Origin: Symbiodinium natans
Lineage: Eukaryota; Sar; Dinophyceae; Suessiales; Symbiodiniaceae
DNA: 64,000 nt
Direction: 5' to 3'
Assembly: GCA_905221605.1 (NCBI GenBank)
Contig: CAJNDS010000557.1
Coordinates: forward strand, 108,182-172,181
Below, one piece after another: positions 53,900-64,000 of this stretch. The notes beneath the pieces are model-generated. The model saw only the letters and a list, made by a program, of their open reading frames with translations, searched no databases and was not told the DNA's origin. The position numbers and the translations under genes were made by a program. Every line of letters starts with the position of its first letter. Position 1 is the first letter of the stretch.

Positions 53900-55850
53900 T
53901 CCTGGCAGCTGAGGCTGCACTCGCGCTAACATCATGCATAATTGCTGAATTTCTTTATAATGTTGACCCTAGCCTTTGCGCCTTTTCAGAGCAATTGCAA
54001 CAGTCCCACTCCCTGCGCTCAGCGCGCATTTGCTTCGTAGATGGCGCAGCAAGGCATGAGTCGCGAAACTAAGGTTTCGATGTTCTGGGCGACATGGGCA
54101 TGAGTGCAAACATATCTTGAGAAACGTCAGACACATCTGACAGTCAGGTTTCCTGGCAGTTCACCATCACAAACTTCACGTCAGTCCCTGCCTCATGCAG
54201 AAACACGTGTCCCGGAGGGTACTTCTTCTTGACGAACATGTGCGTCGCATGCGACCTTGAGTTTTCATCGAAGGCCACATGCTTGACTGACACAAGCGAC
54301 GTGCTCTCGGGAGCACATGCCACAGTTCTCTTACGCGTGTCAAAGAGGCACTGGCCTTCAAAAGCTCAGGTCTCTTGGAAGGTTCACTCGGGTTTTGGGC
54401 GAAAAGCTCTTTTCTCACTAGAATCTGCCTCACATACATCTGCTCTACTGACATGCACTTCGCCTATGCTAGGTAGGCCAGGAGCACGGCTTGCCAGTGA
54501 TGGGCACAAAGCTCTTCGCATGTTCCCGGATGCCAACGAGGTGATCCTGCAAGAACCTGGGCGGAGCTGTCCCTTCCGCAACTTTCCCCACGACACTGCC
54601 AGCCTTGGCCTTCCTCCACACGAACGCGATGTCAGGCTTCATGTCGGATGGCAATCCGCACACAAGGAAGGAAGTTGTACTGTTGGTTGACAGGTCCGCT
54701 CATGCGTGTCCACTGGCACTTGCGTTCCAGTAGCAAGGATCTCAAGATTAATTCCATAAGGCTGGCCACAAGTAGAATAGGAAGAGCCCTGAAATACAAG
54801 CAAGATGCAGACGAGGAGCCTGTCTTTCTCTACCCAGTCTCGGCTCATCGGCTCCTTGATGAGCCGCGTGAACTCCGGCTTCCTCCCAAACATGCCATGC
54901 TCAACTTTCAGTCAAAAAGGGGAGGGTTCAAAGAAGTTCACAGCAGGTGTCTTTGCGATGTTGAGTGGTGGGGAGCAATGGGCTGGGGCCATCAAGTTGC
55001 AAATCAGCGGTGGCTTTGCGCACCAGCACTAAGGCGAACGATAAAACCTCCCAACAATATTCCGAATCACGCCCTGATGGCAGCCGCCAAAAACCCGCCA
55101 AATCGCCTGCGTTGACCGCCGCGCATTCATGGATCTTGCATACCGCCTCCCCTCCCCCTTTGCCTGATCAGGATCATCTCGCTCGGTTGCGAACACAGTG
55201 CCGTGGCAAGGCGAGGCTGGCTCTGCATCAGGGCCACCACACCTTGGCCGGCTTGGGCGGCAGATTTTTCGGAGGCTCATAGCTCGCCTTTGCTGACCCG
55301 ATCGAGTGCCTCTCTCTTAAAATACTCGAGTGAAAAGACACCTCCACACTTGGAAGCATCACATCATAAAGTGCGAGTGCAAATACCAATGAGAGGCATG
55401 TGACGCTGGCCCATTACATTGTGCCTGCACACCTCCTGCTGCATCCGGTTGGCTCCACCCCGCTCGCCTCCCTACCCTAAGAGATGTTGTAGGGCATCTT
55501 CTTGGATGATCTTCGATCCATGTTTGCTGCAGGTTCCAAATGACATGTAGTGGACATCCCCCCTCCAATACACTCACTTGCCGAAGGTGTGGCAGGCCTA
55601 AACTGGCCTCTCAGCCCGGTACCCACAGCCTGGCCCGCGCCCATGGTGCCGATGCAGCGACCATATTGCTCCTCCTTGAAACCGTGCAAGAAGGGTTCAT
55701 TTGCTCTCGCGATGCGCTGGCGCCTTCTCTGGTTCTCCCCGGTTTTGCTTTCAAAGCTTTCCGAAGCGCAGAAGGGGCTCAGAGAACGCAACCCAGGCAG
55801 CCTAGGCAGGGTGTAGGGGCTAAGGATGGCCAAAGGCCAAAAAGTAGAGT
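53900..55850. other. No gene recognised
   Basis: Only short overlapping ORFs on both strands; nothing recognisable. Confidence 0.4.
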
Positions 55851-55856
55851 GATCCA

Positions 55857-56018
55857 AACAGAAAGAAAGAAATAAAGAAAGAAATAAAGAAAGAAATAAA
55901 GAAAGAAATAAAGAAAAAAACATAAATAAAGAAATAAATATATAAAAAAAGAAAGAAAGAAAAAATATAACTTAAAAAAAGAAAGAAAAATCAAAAACAA
56001 AAATAAAGATAGAAAGAG
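55857..56018. repeat. (AAAGAAAT)n purine-rich microsatellite
   Basis: About 160 bp of GAAAGAAA/AAATAAAG repeats; frames through it give poly-Phe/Leu ORFs on the minus strand that are not genes. Confidence 0.9.
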
Positions 56019-56523
56019 CTTCGTGGCAGCGGCGGCCATCCATATACTGGTACGTGCTTGTGACATGCTCGTGACACCTGTGACTCTTTCGGGCTTCATG
56101 CTGACAAGCAACCCACCACCTTGTGTTGCGAGGCCTACATCCCACAAGCTATGGCGCAAAAGCCTGAACCCCAGAATCCGAATGGCCTCGTCTGGAACGA
56201 CGAGCGACATCTTGCGGCCCTTGGCTGCACGTCCAATGCAGGTAACACATCTCTGCACACGCCCTCAAGGATCAGCAGTAAAAGTTAGAGTGACTGTGAG
56301 CATGTGCTGTCAGAGTATTGGGCTGGAATTTCCAATCTACCATCGTAGGCGTCGTGGATCCCATCGCCCCGCAAAAAAAAAAAACGACAAAGAGGGATGC
56401 TGAGCTGTCTTGTGGGTCTGTTGGCAGCAAGGCCGGGAGGGGGCAGAAGAACATGGAAAACGCTCACGAAACCTTACAGCGCCCAAACACCCTATTTCCA
56501 CGGCAACGCAGGGGCTCCTACGT

Positions 56524-56620
56524 CATGTGGAGGTTTACGATATTAGGGGTACCTGTTTGGCATCCTTGTTATAGGGAGATCCTGCTATTTGGGAACCCCC
56601 TAGTATCGTAAACCCACATG
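56524..56620. repeat. MITE-like hairpin repeat, copy 2
   Basis: 97 bp with inverted ends: left arm begins CATGTGGAGGTTTACGATAT (56524-56550); the right arm (56595-56620) reverse-complements to CATGTGGGTTTACGATACTA, differing by a 2-base indel and about two changes. No coding capacity. Interior similar to the copy at 33.7 kb. Confidence 0.7.
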
Positions 56621-57112
56621 CAGAAGAAAGCGAGAACTGCTCTTTGTCGAATCCTGCCCGAGGCCATCAAGGTTTGCCTTGCCGGTGCCTCTGCATGAAA
56701 AGACAACACAAAATAAGGGGAGTGGCTTCAACTGCTACAATGCTCTTGAAAACAACATTGATCGGAATGCGCCGCACGTATAAACGTATTTGCACGAAGC
56801 GGATGCATCTGCCCCATTCCCGCACTTCGCTCCCAAACTCCAAATCGGTCCTGAGTAAGTAGATTTTCTTGCTGAACGAAGGAAAGTTCCGATCAGAGCC
56901 TTCAACGCTAGGGCGCGTGCCAAGGTCGTCCGCCCAGTAGCTGGAGCCCCCTCATCCTGGCAAAAAAACGCTCTACAGAAGGTGATTTGAAACATTTCCG
57001 ACTCAGTCAATAACTTCAGCCAAGGATGGCCACTTTTACCCACGCACGCACTCACATGACCACTCAGAAAGACCCAAACGAGCTCTCCGGTCTGGAGGGA
57101 AGCACGTCAAAG

Positions 57113-58954
57113 CTATCCGCATGTGGGGAGCTCTCCCCACTGCGCACCCTCGCAGAAAGCATAACTTCCACTCACGGCGGAGCCCAACTCCTGCTCGAAG
57201 GAAGTCCGCTGCTCCTCTGTCCAACCTCCCGGCACACCTTGGACCAATGTGAGCTGCTCGGCAATTTGACGGCAGGCCTCCCTGATGTCATCGTCGCCTC
57301 GAGCCCGTGGGATCAGCACCTCTCTGAAGATCTTCTCGCCATGCGCAGCGACCGTATGCGCCGCTGCCTGTGCACAGAAAAGGAGGACCAAAAGGCCCCG
57401 CCGCCGAACGCGAGTGTAGACATCGCTGCAGAGTGCCAGCAATGGCTGAGGTTCCTGACCAAAGAGATCTGCCGGTGTTCGGCAGGACGCTGTGAGGAGC
57501 CTAGCCCAAACCTCCAATGCTGCCCATCGGACCCTTGGGCTCGTGCTGGTAAAGCATGACATGGCTGCTTCAGATGCCTGAACAGCCATGGGCTCCTCAC
57601 ACATAACCCCTTCAGGGATGGCAAGCCGCAGCAGCAAAAGCAGGCCTCCATGCTTAGCTTGCCATGCTTCCATCTGCAAGAGCTGGACTGCTGCCTCATG
57701 AAGCTTGGAGCATAGGAGGCCACCTCGTCGGATCAATCTGCAAGCGTCATCCAGCGCTTCTTGCAGCAGCGCTTCTTCTGCCCTGCTCCGGTCGCCTTCG
57801 TTCCCTGCTTCCACGTCCTCTGCTTCTCCGTCCACGACCTCTGCCCACCACTCAGTAGCCTCAGGTGAGGGCAACTCTGCAAGCAAGGCTGCCAAAGCTG
57901 TCAAGGTGTGGATCTCTAACTCTAGCTCCGACTGCTCCTCCCCCTCGTCAACATCACGCATATTGGAAGAAGAGGTGGACATGTCCGAAGCTTCCAAGAG
58001 CTGCATCAAGGACTCGAGTGCGGCCAGCCTGGCTGCAGGCTGTGCCCCGGAGTCCATGACAGCTCGGGCGAGACCACAGGGCAGATCTCCCAAGCTTTGC
58101 CCCCACATCATCGGATCATGTCGAACAGCTAAAGCTAAAGTCTGAAAAAAAGTTTCATGGGGGTGTCGCACTACTGCTTGTGCGAGTGCCGGTGCCAGAT
58201 CCCGGAAAGAGTTTCGGAGCTCTTCTGGAGCCTGTTCCATCGCCGTGAGGCAGAAAATGCGCGCGGCTGACTCGGCAAGCGTGACGTCCGGATCGAGCAG
58301 TGCAGATGCCAAGAGTGTATGCAAAGCGCCGGACTCCTCCTGCAGTGCAGCTAACTGGGCGTAGACCCAAGTCATCGGCTGGATGCTGGTCTCTTCCTGC
58401 AAACCCTCTTCTGCAAGCTCGGCTTCATCCCGCAGCACTTCGAGAAATTCAAGAACTGCAATCATCTCAGGGCGGGCACCAGTGCTGCACAGCTTTCCAA
58501 GCGTTGCGGTCAGCTCGGGCCAAGCTCGACCGCAAGAGAACTGGCGAAAGGCTGCTGTGGCAACAGCATCTGCGGATTTGCGGCGCAGAGTTGACTCTGA
58601 GAGAGAGGCCCGCAGCGCCTCGAGAAGGGCTTCCCCTAAATCCTCTCGTATCCAAACAGGGCCCTCTGCCACTCTCGAAAGTTCTTGCACTTGTTCCATG
58701 ACGCAGGACGTCGGGATGACACTCCCGCTGCTCTGCGTGAAGACCTCCCTCAGCAAGACCGCAGCACACCGCCTGGCCTCCACGTCCCCTGCAGTGATAC
58801 GCAGTGCCAGTGCTGTGCTGAGACCACCTGGGTCATCTGCAACCAGGCGCTGCAAGACCAGCGAGGAAGTTCGCCTTCTCTCAGGTGATGTAGAGGTGAA
58901 ACCCTCAATAAGGCCATCGATGTCTGCCTCTGAAGTCGGAGCACCACGCTTCAT
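57113..58954 (-). CDS. HEAT-repeat protein, importin-5/karyopherin-beta-like, single long exon
   Basis: Uninterrupted minus-strand ORF of about 613 codons from ATG at 58954 (a GTG at 58972 is in frame) to TAG at 57113. The N-terminal 120 residues follow the importin beta-3 (IPO5/RanBP6) pattern: a first repeat with ERRRTSSLVLQRL, then VEARRCAAVLLREVF, then LRRKSADAVATAAF and WPELTATLGKLC. Alternating helices with R-A-A-L spacing (for example VRWAALEVWARLL, residues about 480-490) are HEAT repeats. An acidic segment near residue 330-370 is rich in E/D. Importins carry cargo through nuclear pores. At about 613 residues it is much shorter than importin-5 (about 1,100), so the C-terminal half is missing or on other exons; a GA donor overlaps the stop codon. 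Upstream, TTCTCTTCTAG ends near 58983, a good cis- or trans-splice acceptor. Confidence 0.75.
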   Translation of the reverse strand: MKRGAPTSEADIDGLIEGFTSTSPERRRTSSLVLQRLVADDPGGLSTALALRITAGDVEARRCAAVLLREVFTQSSGSVIPTSCVMEQVQELSRVAEGPVWIREDLGEALLEALRASLSESTLRRKSADAVATAAFRQFSCGRAWPELTATLGKLCSTGARPEMIAVLEFLEVLRDEAELAEEGLQEETSIQPMTWVYAQLAALQEESGALHTLLASALLDPDVTLAESAARIFCLTAMEQAPEELRNSFRDLAPALAQAVVRHPHETFFQTLALAVRHDPMMWGQSLGDLPCGLARAVMDSGAQPAARLAALESLMQLLEASDMSTSSSNMRDVDEGEEQSELELEIHTLTALAALLAELPSPEATEWWAEVVDGEAEDVEAGNEGDRSRAEEALLQEALDDACRLIRRGGLLCSKLHEAAVQLLQMEAWQAKHGGLLLLLRLAIPEGVMCEEPMAVQASEAAMSCFTSTSPRVRWAALEVWARLLTASCRTPADLFGQEPQPLLALCSDVYTRVRRRGLLVLLFCAQAAAHTVAAHGEKIFREVLIPRARGDDDIREACRQIAEQLTLVQGVPGGWTEEQRTSFEQELGSAVSGSYAFCEGAQWGELPTCG

Positions 58955-58999
58955 GGCACTCGCATGCGCCACTCCACACCCAACAAGCTAGAAGAGAAT

Positions 59000-60080
59000 T
59001 AGCACGTTACGTGCTTTGCCACCCGAGACTGCAGCAGTTCAGGTTCAGAGTGCCAGGTCCGCCGTTTTTGTTGCTCTTTTTACTGGGGCAGGATCAGCGG
59101 GCATTTCCCTGTGTTTGTTAGTTAAGTTGAGTTGTGGTTCCTGCACGAATCGTGGCTTCGGGCAGCTTAGAGCTTTGTCACCCCACATTCCGCCGCATCG
59201 CTCACGAATCTATGTGAACCTGGGCCAAAGATTGCGCGGCCAGAGGTGTCATCTTCCCCTCACTACTCGAAGTTGCTTCATCCCAGGGGCCCTGGGCTTT
59301 CCTGACGCTATTTAAGCTTGCCCCCTATCCTTCAATCTTCAGCAGACATGCCAGCCTGCTCCTCAGCAGGCGATTTTTTGTGCACTTTGACCTGCATCAA
59401 GTGCACCAAATGCATGCTGGGCTGCCTAGGGTTTGGCTTCAGATTAGTTGAGTTGGTTTCCATTCGATTTTTGTGTGCACAAACAGACATGCCGACGAAT
59501 GCCCAACACGCCACGCTGCCTCTCCATCGAGGACGAGGTACAAGTCAAAGGAGGACTCCCCCTCATAGAACAGTACGCTACCCTGAGGGTAGTGCACCTG
59601 CGGCGTGGGCCAAAACCTTTTTGAACATGACACCAGACTCAACAGACAAAACCCTGAGCCTAACGAGAAGCCTGCTCGCGGGTATCATGGCTTTGGGTCT
59701 GGGTCGGGTCAAAGCTTTTTCCGTGAGCTTCATCCACCCGCGCAGAGACCCTTGTGATGTTGTTGCAACAAAGCCTCAATATGCCAGCTTAGAGCCCACT
59801 GAGGAGCCTACGCAAATAGCTAAAAGTCAGACCTCAGGAGCAACAGCAATCAAGGAGATACTGGGGTTTACAACCCGTCCGCCCCGCAAAGTGTTAGAAC
59901 GAACAAAACTCAAGACTGCGAGGAAGCATTGCTGCCAAAAGCTCAGGTTTGACAACAAGCAATCCAAGCTAGCCGACCCGGACTATGGCAAATCATACTG
60001 CTGAAAGCCTGCTCAACAACGCTCACAAGCTCCTCTTTGGCTGCAAGAGGAAGGTCCTGGACGCGCAGGGTTGCAAGGCA
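59000..60080. other. No gene recognised (upstream of importin-like gene)
   Basis: Contains a 228-codon plus-strand open frame (59318-60004) whose composition and lack of motifs do not persuade me. Probably intergenic or 5' untranslated sequence of the minus-strand gene. Confidence 0.35.
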
Positions 60081-60089
60081 CGGCGGTTT

Positions 60090-60374
60090 TCAGGGTTTTT
60101 GAATTGCCAACAAAATTTGAACAGTTGAATCGCCACCAGAACACTCGTACTTGTCAAGATGGTTCAAGCAAATCGGGGTATCTCTGCTTCTAGACAGACC
60201 GGTGGCATCAGGTGCTTCCGCGGGCAAAGCCTTCAGAAGATCGAAGCTCGCCAGCTTTTCCTGGAGATACAGGATGAATTCTTGTGAGCCCTGTTGCGGC
60301 GAGGCTTGTGATGCCCGTGCCTTTATTACCTGCCGCTGGGCGCGGTCCATGATCTTGGCCATGGCGGGGCGCAA
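60090..60374 (-). CDS. Unassigned coding-like segment
   Basis: An open frame reading MAKIMDRAQRQVIKARASQA and later EKLASFDLLKALPAEAP. Charged, helix-like composition with a GTAATA donor and a CTCCAG acceptor inside, so two small exons are possible. Family not recognised; it lies upstream of the importin-like gene on the same strand. Confidence 0.2.
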   Translation of the reverse strand: MRPAMAKIMDRAQRQVIKARASQASPQQGSQEFILYLQEKLASFDLLKALPAEAPDATGLSRSRDTPICLNHLDKYECSGGDSTVQILLAIQKP

Positions 60375-60944
60375 GAACGGGGCAGGAATGCAACCCTAAA
60401 GCCACAGCGGGAGAAAGCAGGTTTGCTCTTAGGTAGTTTCAGCGTTTGAGTGAGGCACTTGGAGGATTCTGATTCGTTTGGATGTGCCCTGGGCAGGGGC
60501 GCGGGGTGCCGCTTTCCTCAAGCTCTCCTGCACTGCAATCCCGGGCTTCGATACACCTAAGCTTGTGGGCCAAGATGCCACAAGGAGCCATGGCCGGGCC
60601 AGTCAAGTAGCATTGCAAGGTTGTTGTGCTGTGTGAAGACGCATAACAGTCCCCTGACTTGCAAAATTTGTCAAGATGTCAGCTGCCTTTCTTGTAGGCA
60701 CCTTGTATCCTGTTTGTTGCTCTGCGAACCTGCTGGCTAGCACGCGTCTTTGGGTGATCCATGCACTTGGTCGGTTTCCCCATAAGGGCCTTTCCTGAGT
60801 AGCTTATGCGGTCTTCCCGTCACATAGGCCTCAGCCCGTCCCGCAAGGAGGTTTCCCTTCCTGCTAGGGACCTTCCTGTCCTGTAACGTTTTCGGGACAA
60901 CACATCATTTCCAGGGTCGAGTTTCGTCGCAGACATTCGTCTTT

Positions 60945-61165
60945 GGGAAATGGACATGTGTTTCAAGAGCCGTCATAGTCTGGAATTGGGCTTGTGTTTC
61001 AAGAGCAGTCGGAATCTGGATAAGACCTCGTCCTCGCGGCCGAACTTCGTCTTCGGGTCCACATTTCGTCTTCGGGCATTTCGTCTTCGGACTTCCGCAT
61101 TTCGTGAAATCGAATTCCGACTGTCGTCTTCGTCCGAATTTCGCATACGGGGCCGGATCTAGTCT
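60945..61165. repeat. CGTCTTCG-rich degenerate repeats
   Basis: TTTCGTCTTCGG recurs at least three times between 61040 and 61130, and TGTGTTTCAAGAGC occurs twice near 60957 and 60992. Confidence 0.65.
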
Positions 61166-61400
61166 TCAAAGTTCGTCTTCGCTAGCCATGTGAGCCTTGG
61201 GTGGCGAACCATTTCGTCTTCATCGTTTTTCCAAATGTGAACTTCCCCCCCGAGAGTGCGCGCCGTTGGGCCTGGAAACTCGCAATTTGAACACCAGCTC
61301 TTGGCACCGTCCGGGCTCTGACAACTAGACCCACAAACAGCGCTACTGTGAGTATACCAAGTAAACGAGCATATTGATTAATATTATTTTACTTCGAACA

Positions 61401-61580
61401 TCCCCACCTTAGGGATTGTGGGTTGGGCATTTCAGGGAGTCTCTGGGGTTGGGCACTCCAGGGAATCTCTGGGGTTGGGCACTCCTGGGAGTCTCTAGGA
61501 GTAGACCGGCGAGGAGAAGAGTTCCGGGCGAGGAGAAGAGTTGAGTTTAACATCTAACCACCCCACACTGAAGGTGGGGA
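61401..61580. repeat. Terminal-inverted-repeat element with internal 26-bp tandem repeats
   Basis: Perfect 10-bp inverted ends TCCCCACCTT (61401) and AAGGTGGGGA (61571). Inside, three 26-bp copies beginning GGTTGGGCA at 61421, 61447 and 61473, then two copies of GCGAGGAGAAGAGTT. Flanks are AT-rich. Non-coding; MITE-like. Confidence 0.6.
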
Positions 61581-62229
61581 ATGATATAACGATCATATTA
61601 CAATATTATGATCATATTCCTGTGTATGACGAGTCGGCCCACGGCTTCCTCCCCAGGCTTTGTCTACACAAGTTTGCTTTTTGGGTGCCAGCAGCAGCTT
61701 CCGATTCCTAATGAGCCCTGCAACTCTTTCAATCTGAAACCCTCCCCCCACTGCAATTGATCACCTGAAGTTAGAAGACCCTGAATTCGACCACCCCCGC
61801 GTTTGTAGCAACTGCTCCGCATGAATCGATTCATGAAGCAGGTTCGGGCGTCAGCCACTTCCTGTCTCGGATCTGGTCAGCTTTTGCCTGGTAGCAATGT
61901 ACAAGCTTTCTTGACTAGACCACCTTGCCACATCCCCTCATAGCAGCTACAGGATTCCTCCGCACATTCAACATTCAGCAGCGGTGGCCGGACAAAAAAG
62001 AATATATCATCATGATGCTTCCTGGACCGACTTACTGTGTCAAGAGAACGGCCTTCTGCAACGCTTCAGGGGCCGGGTAGTCGCCCATGAACGTCACATC
62101 GACCTGAGCTCAGGCCATGGGCTTCGGGCATAGCAGCTCTGCCCCACCACCACCCAGAATTTCCTGCGATATAAACCAATGTATGAACAATATGTAAATG
62201 TGTACTACATACGATGTAGAATATAATAT

Positions 62230-62272
62230 ACAATCTACAATATATATATATATATATATATAGATATATACA
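62230..62272. repeat. (TA)n microsatellite
   Basis: TATATA run of about 30 bp. Confidence 0.9.
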
Positions 62273-62279
62273 TGCTGTA

Positions 62280-64000
62280 TTCCTTACACAAATTTTACAA
62301 AATGTTAAAAAAAATGTACTTAAATCGTAGGCCCCATCAAAGTGGTGGACCTCTCGCTTCGGACTGCTCTCTTCAAAGCTTGACAAGCCTTACCCATAGC
62401 TGTTTTCTGTCAGCTTGTGGACGTGGGTCTGGCGTCTGGGTAGCCACAAGCCAGGGCCTTTGCGACTTCCATGCCGGCAGCCCATGCCGCACGGAGTCCG
62501 CTCTCCCCATCCTAGGCGGAACCCTTTACAGCCCAGGGTCAATCAAGCCCACACATTCTACGCGCTGCCTCGTAGGCCCGGCAGCGCGCAGGATCCACCC
62601 CCAGCCGTCGCGCCTTGGCCCGGGCGCTCTCGCAGTCTTGGGCTCGGTGGCGTACTTGCCCCGCACCCCCCCACCCCCCCGCCCGCAAGGGCATCATCCC
62701 CTCCTAACCATAAACCACAGGGGGGCGCGGAGGGGAACGGGCGGGGAAGGGGGGGGCAACCCTAAACTCAAAACCGAAAACCCACGATGAACCACAGGTG
62801 GGGGGGGAAGATGCTGGTGCATGTACAGTGACAGGGTCTTGGAGCATCATAAGAGCTCACGCAAGGGAACATAGAAAACACACCGTTCAGGCATGACAAT
62901 GAGGCGCCTGCACCTTCAAGGCTGGGAAACGAATCGTCATCAGCTTGGGTCGCAACCGCTTCGAGGTAAATAGCGGGGTCAGGCCTCGAGCTTCTGTTGC
63001 TTTGGCAAGGTCGCAACTGTCAAAAAGTGAAAATTCTTGCAAACAACACCTCGCATCTTGTTGGGCATGTTTTGGTGCCCGCACTTGCCGCGCGGAACTT
63101 CGGAGCCAAAGACCATGTGCCTGGGAGGAGGTCCGGGAACTTCGGAGATCATTGAGAAGAAATTTCTTGATTTTCTCAGAAATGCTTACAGTATTCTTAG
63201 GATAGGTGCGGTGTCTGTGGAATTTGTCAGGCCAATGCTGAGACTTGAACCAAGCACTCTCCTTCCGTTCCATTTCTCTTCTGCACCCACTGTGCAACCC
63301 CTTTTTATCTCCCAACCCTGCATCCTGCTGGAGGCCACCCATGAACAAAAAGTCTGCAGGCATCCTTCATGCTCTCGCTGGTGGGCGCCGCGCTCCCGTG
63401 GCACCAGGTCTGCTAGCCCAGCAGCTTCCAGGTGCTCCAGCCTGGGCATGACATTTGGCAGTGCCAAGACATGTGGAGTGCGGGGCACGCTTTCAAAGAC
63501 AGCCTGGCCCTTCATCTAAAGGTTTGGCCACGAATTGCTTAAAAACCCCTCACTTCCAGCAAGTAGCGTTGTGTGCCCTCGAACGGATCCAGTGGTCCTC
63601 CACTAGCCAACTACGTAAACTGTCCAGGTCGATGAGCAGATCTCCACTCCGCAGATATTGAAGCATGCGAATGCCCCCCCCCCCCCGAAATAGCTGCAGA
63701 AGCTCTTCTGTTCCTCACCAAAAGCCGCATATCTAAATGCACTCCACATTTTGGTTCACTGCCTAACCCCAGATTGGCTTGGGCACCAGCACGATGTCCT
63801 TCAAACCGGACGTTGCAATTGCCACAGGCACACCACGCCTGCAGTAGCCAAGCTAAGCAAGCCGGTCGTCGTGCAGGATCATGCAGGTGCAGATCCACAG
63901 ACGACTCAGCGCTGGTGGAAAGATCCACACCCCTGCCGATGACAAACCACTGCCGCCTGGAAAGAACCTAGTCCCGGAGCGTCTGCGCGAAACAACGAGC
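62280..64000. other. No gene recognised
   Basis: Several medium ORFs on both strands (for example minus 62887-63363) with basic, Ser/Arg-rich composition and no recognised domain. G/C homopolymers occur at 62665-62690 and 63677-63687. Confidence 0.35.

Noticed and set aside
55477-56258. Phe/Leu-rich minus-strand frames that look like membrane proteins
   Set aside because: Arise from the AAAG/AAAT microsatellite.
59318-60004. 228-codon plus-strand open frame
   Set aside because: No motif, opposite strand to all supported genes.

Overview
This looks like nuclear DNA of a dinoflagellate, Symbiodinium-like. Most recognisable coding sequence is split into tiny exons of about 20-110 nt. The introns end in AG but mostly start with GC, sometimes GA, only occasionally GT. 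Interstitial arrays of the plant-type telomere motif (CCCTAAA and a TTTAGGGG variant) are present, and every gene I can support lies on the minus strand, as expected for dinoflagellate unidirectional gene blocks. No bacterial features, rRNA, tRNA or CRISPR were seen. The exon models below were made by eye: each candidate was accepted when its translation fitted the ABCC family and, where noted, when reading frame and splice phase joined to the next exon.

About 0.9-32 kb (minus strand): one long ABCC-type (MRP-like) ABC transporter gene. Exons can be followed from the start of the first membrane domain (near 31.9 kb), through NBD1 (19.2-16.3 kb; signature LSGGQ, Walker B LVLMDDP), TMD2 (13.8-7.7 kb) and a nearly complete NBD2 (5.9-1.1 kb; Walker A, Q-loop, LSFGQ signature, LLLLDE Walker B, AHR switch His and C-terminal strands). 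No Walker A was found for this NBD1.

About 32.3-47 kb (minus strand): a second ABCC-like unit directly upstream. It has membrane exons (46.9, 42.8, 42.3, 38.5, 38.4, 35.3 kb) and the first two thirds of an NBD1 with a clean Walker A (GGVGSGKS), then stops where the downstream unit begins. The two may be tandem genes, one of them truncated, or one protein with three TMD-NBD units.

About 57.1-59.0 kb (minus strand): an uninterrupted ORF of about 613 codons for a HEAT-repeat protein of the importin-5 (karyopherin beta) type, in sharp contrast to the shattered ABCC genes. A few coding-like membrane segments at 52-53.5 kb may belong to another gene.

The rest is intron or intergenic sequence with microsatellites, homopolymer runs, telomere-like arrays, an AT-rich island at 40.0-40.8 kb, a two-copy hairpin repeat family (33.7 and 56.5 kb) and a terminal-inverted-repeat element at 61.4 kb. 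Functionally, the two transporter units would be polytopic membrane pumps exporting organic anions or conjugates using ATP; the HEAT protein would work in nuclear import.
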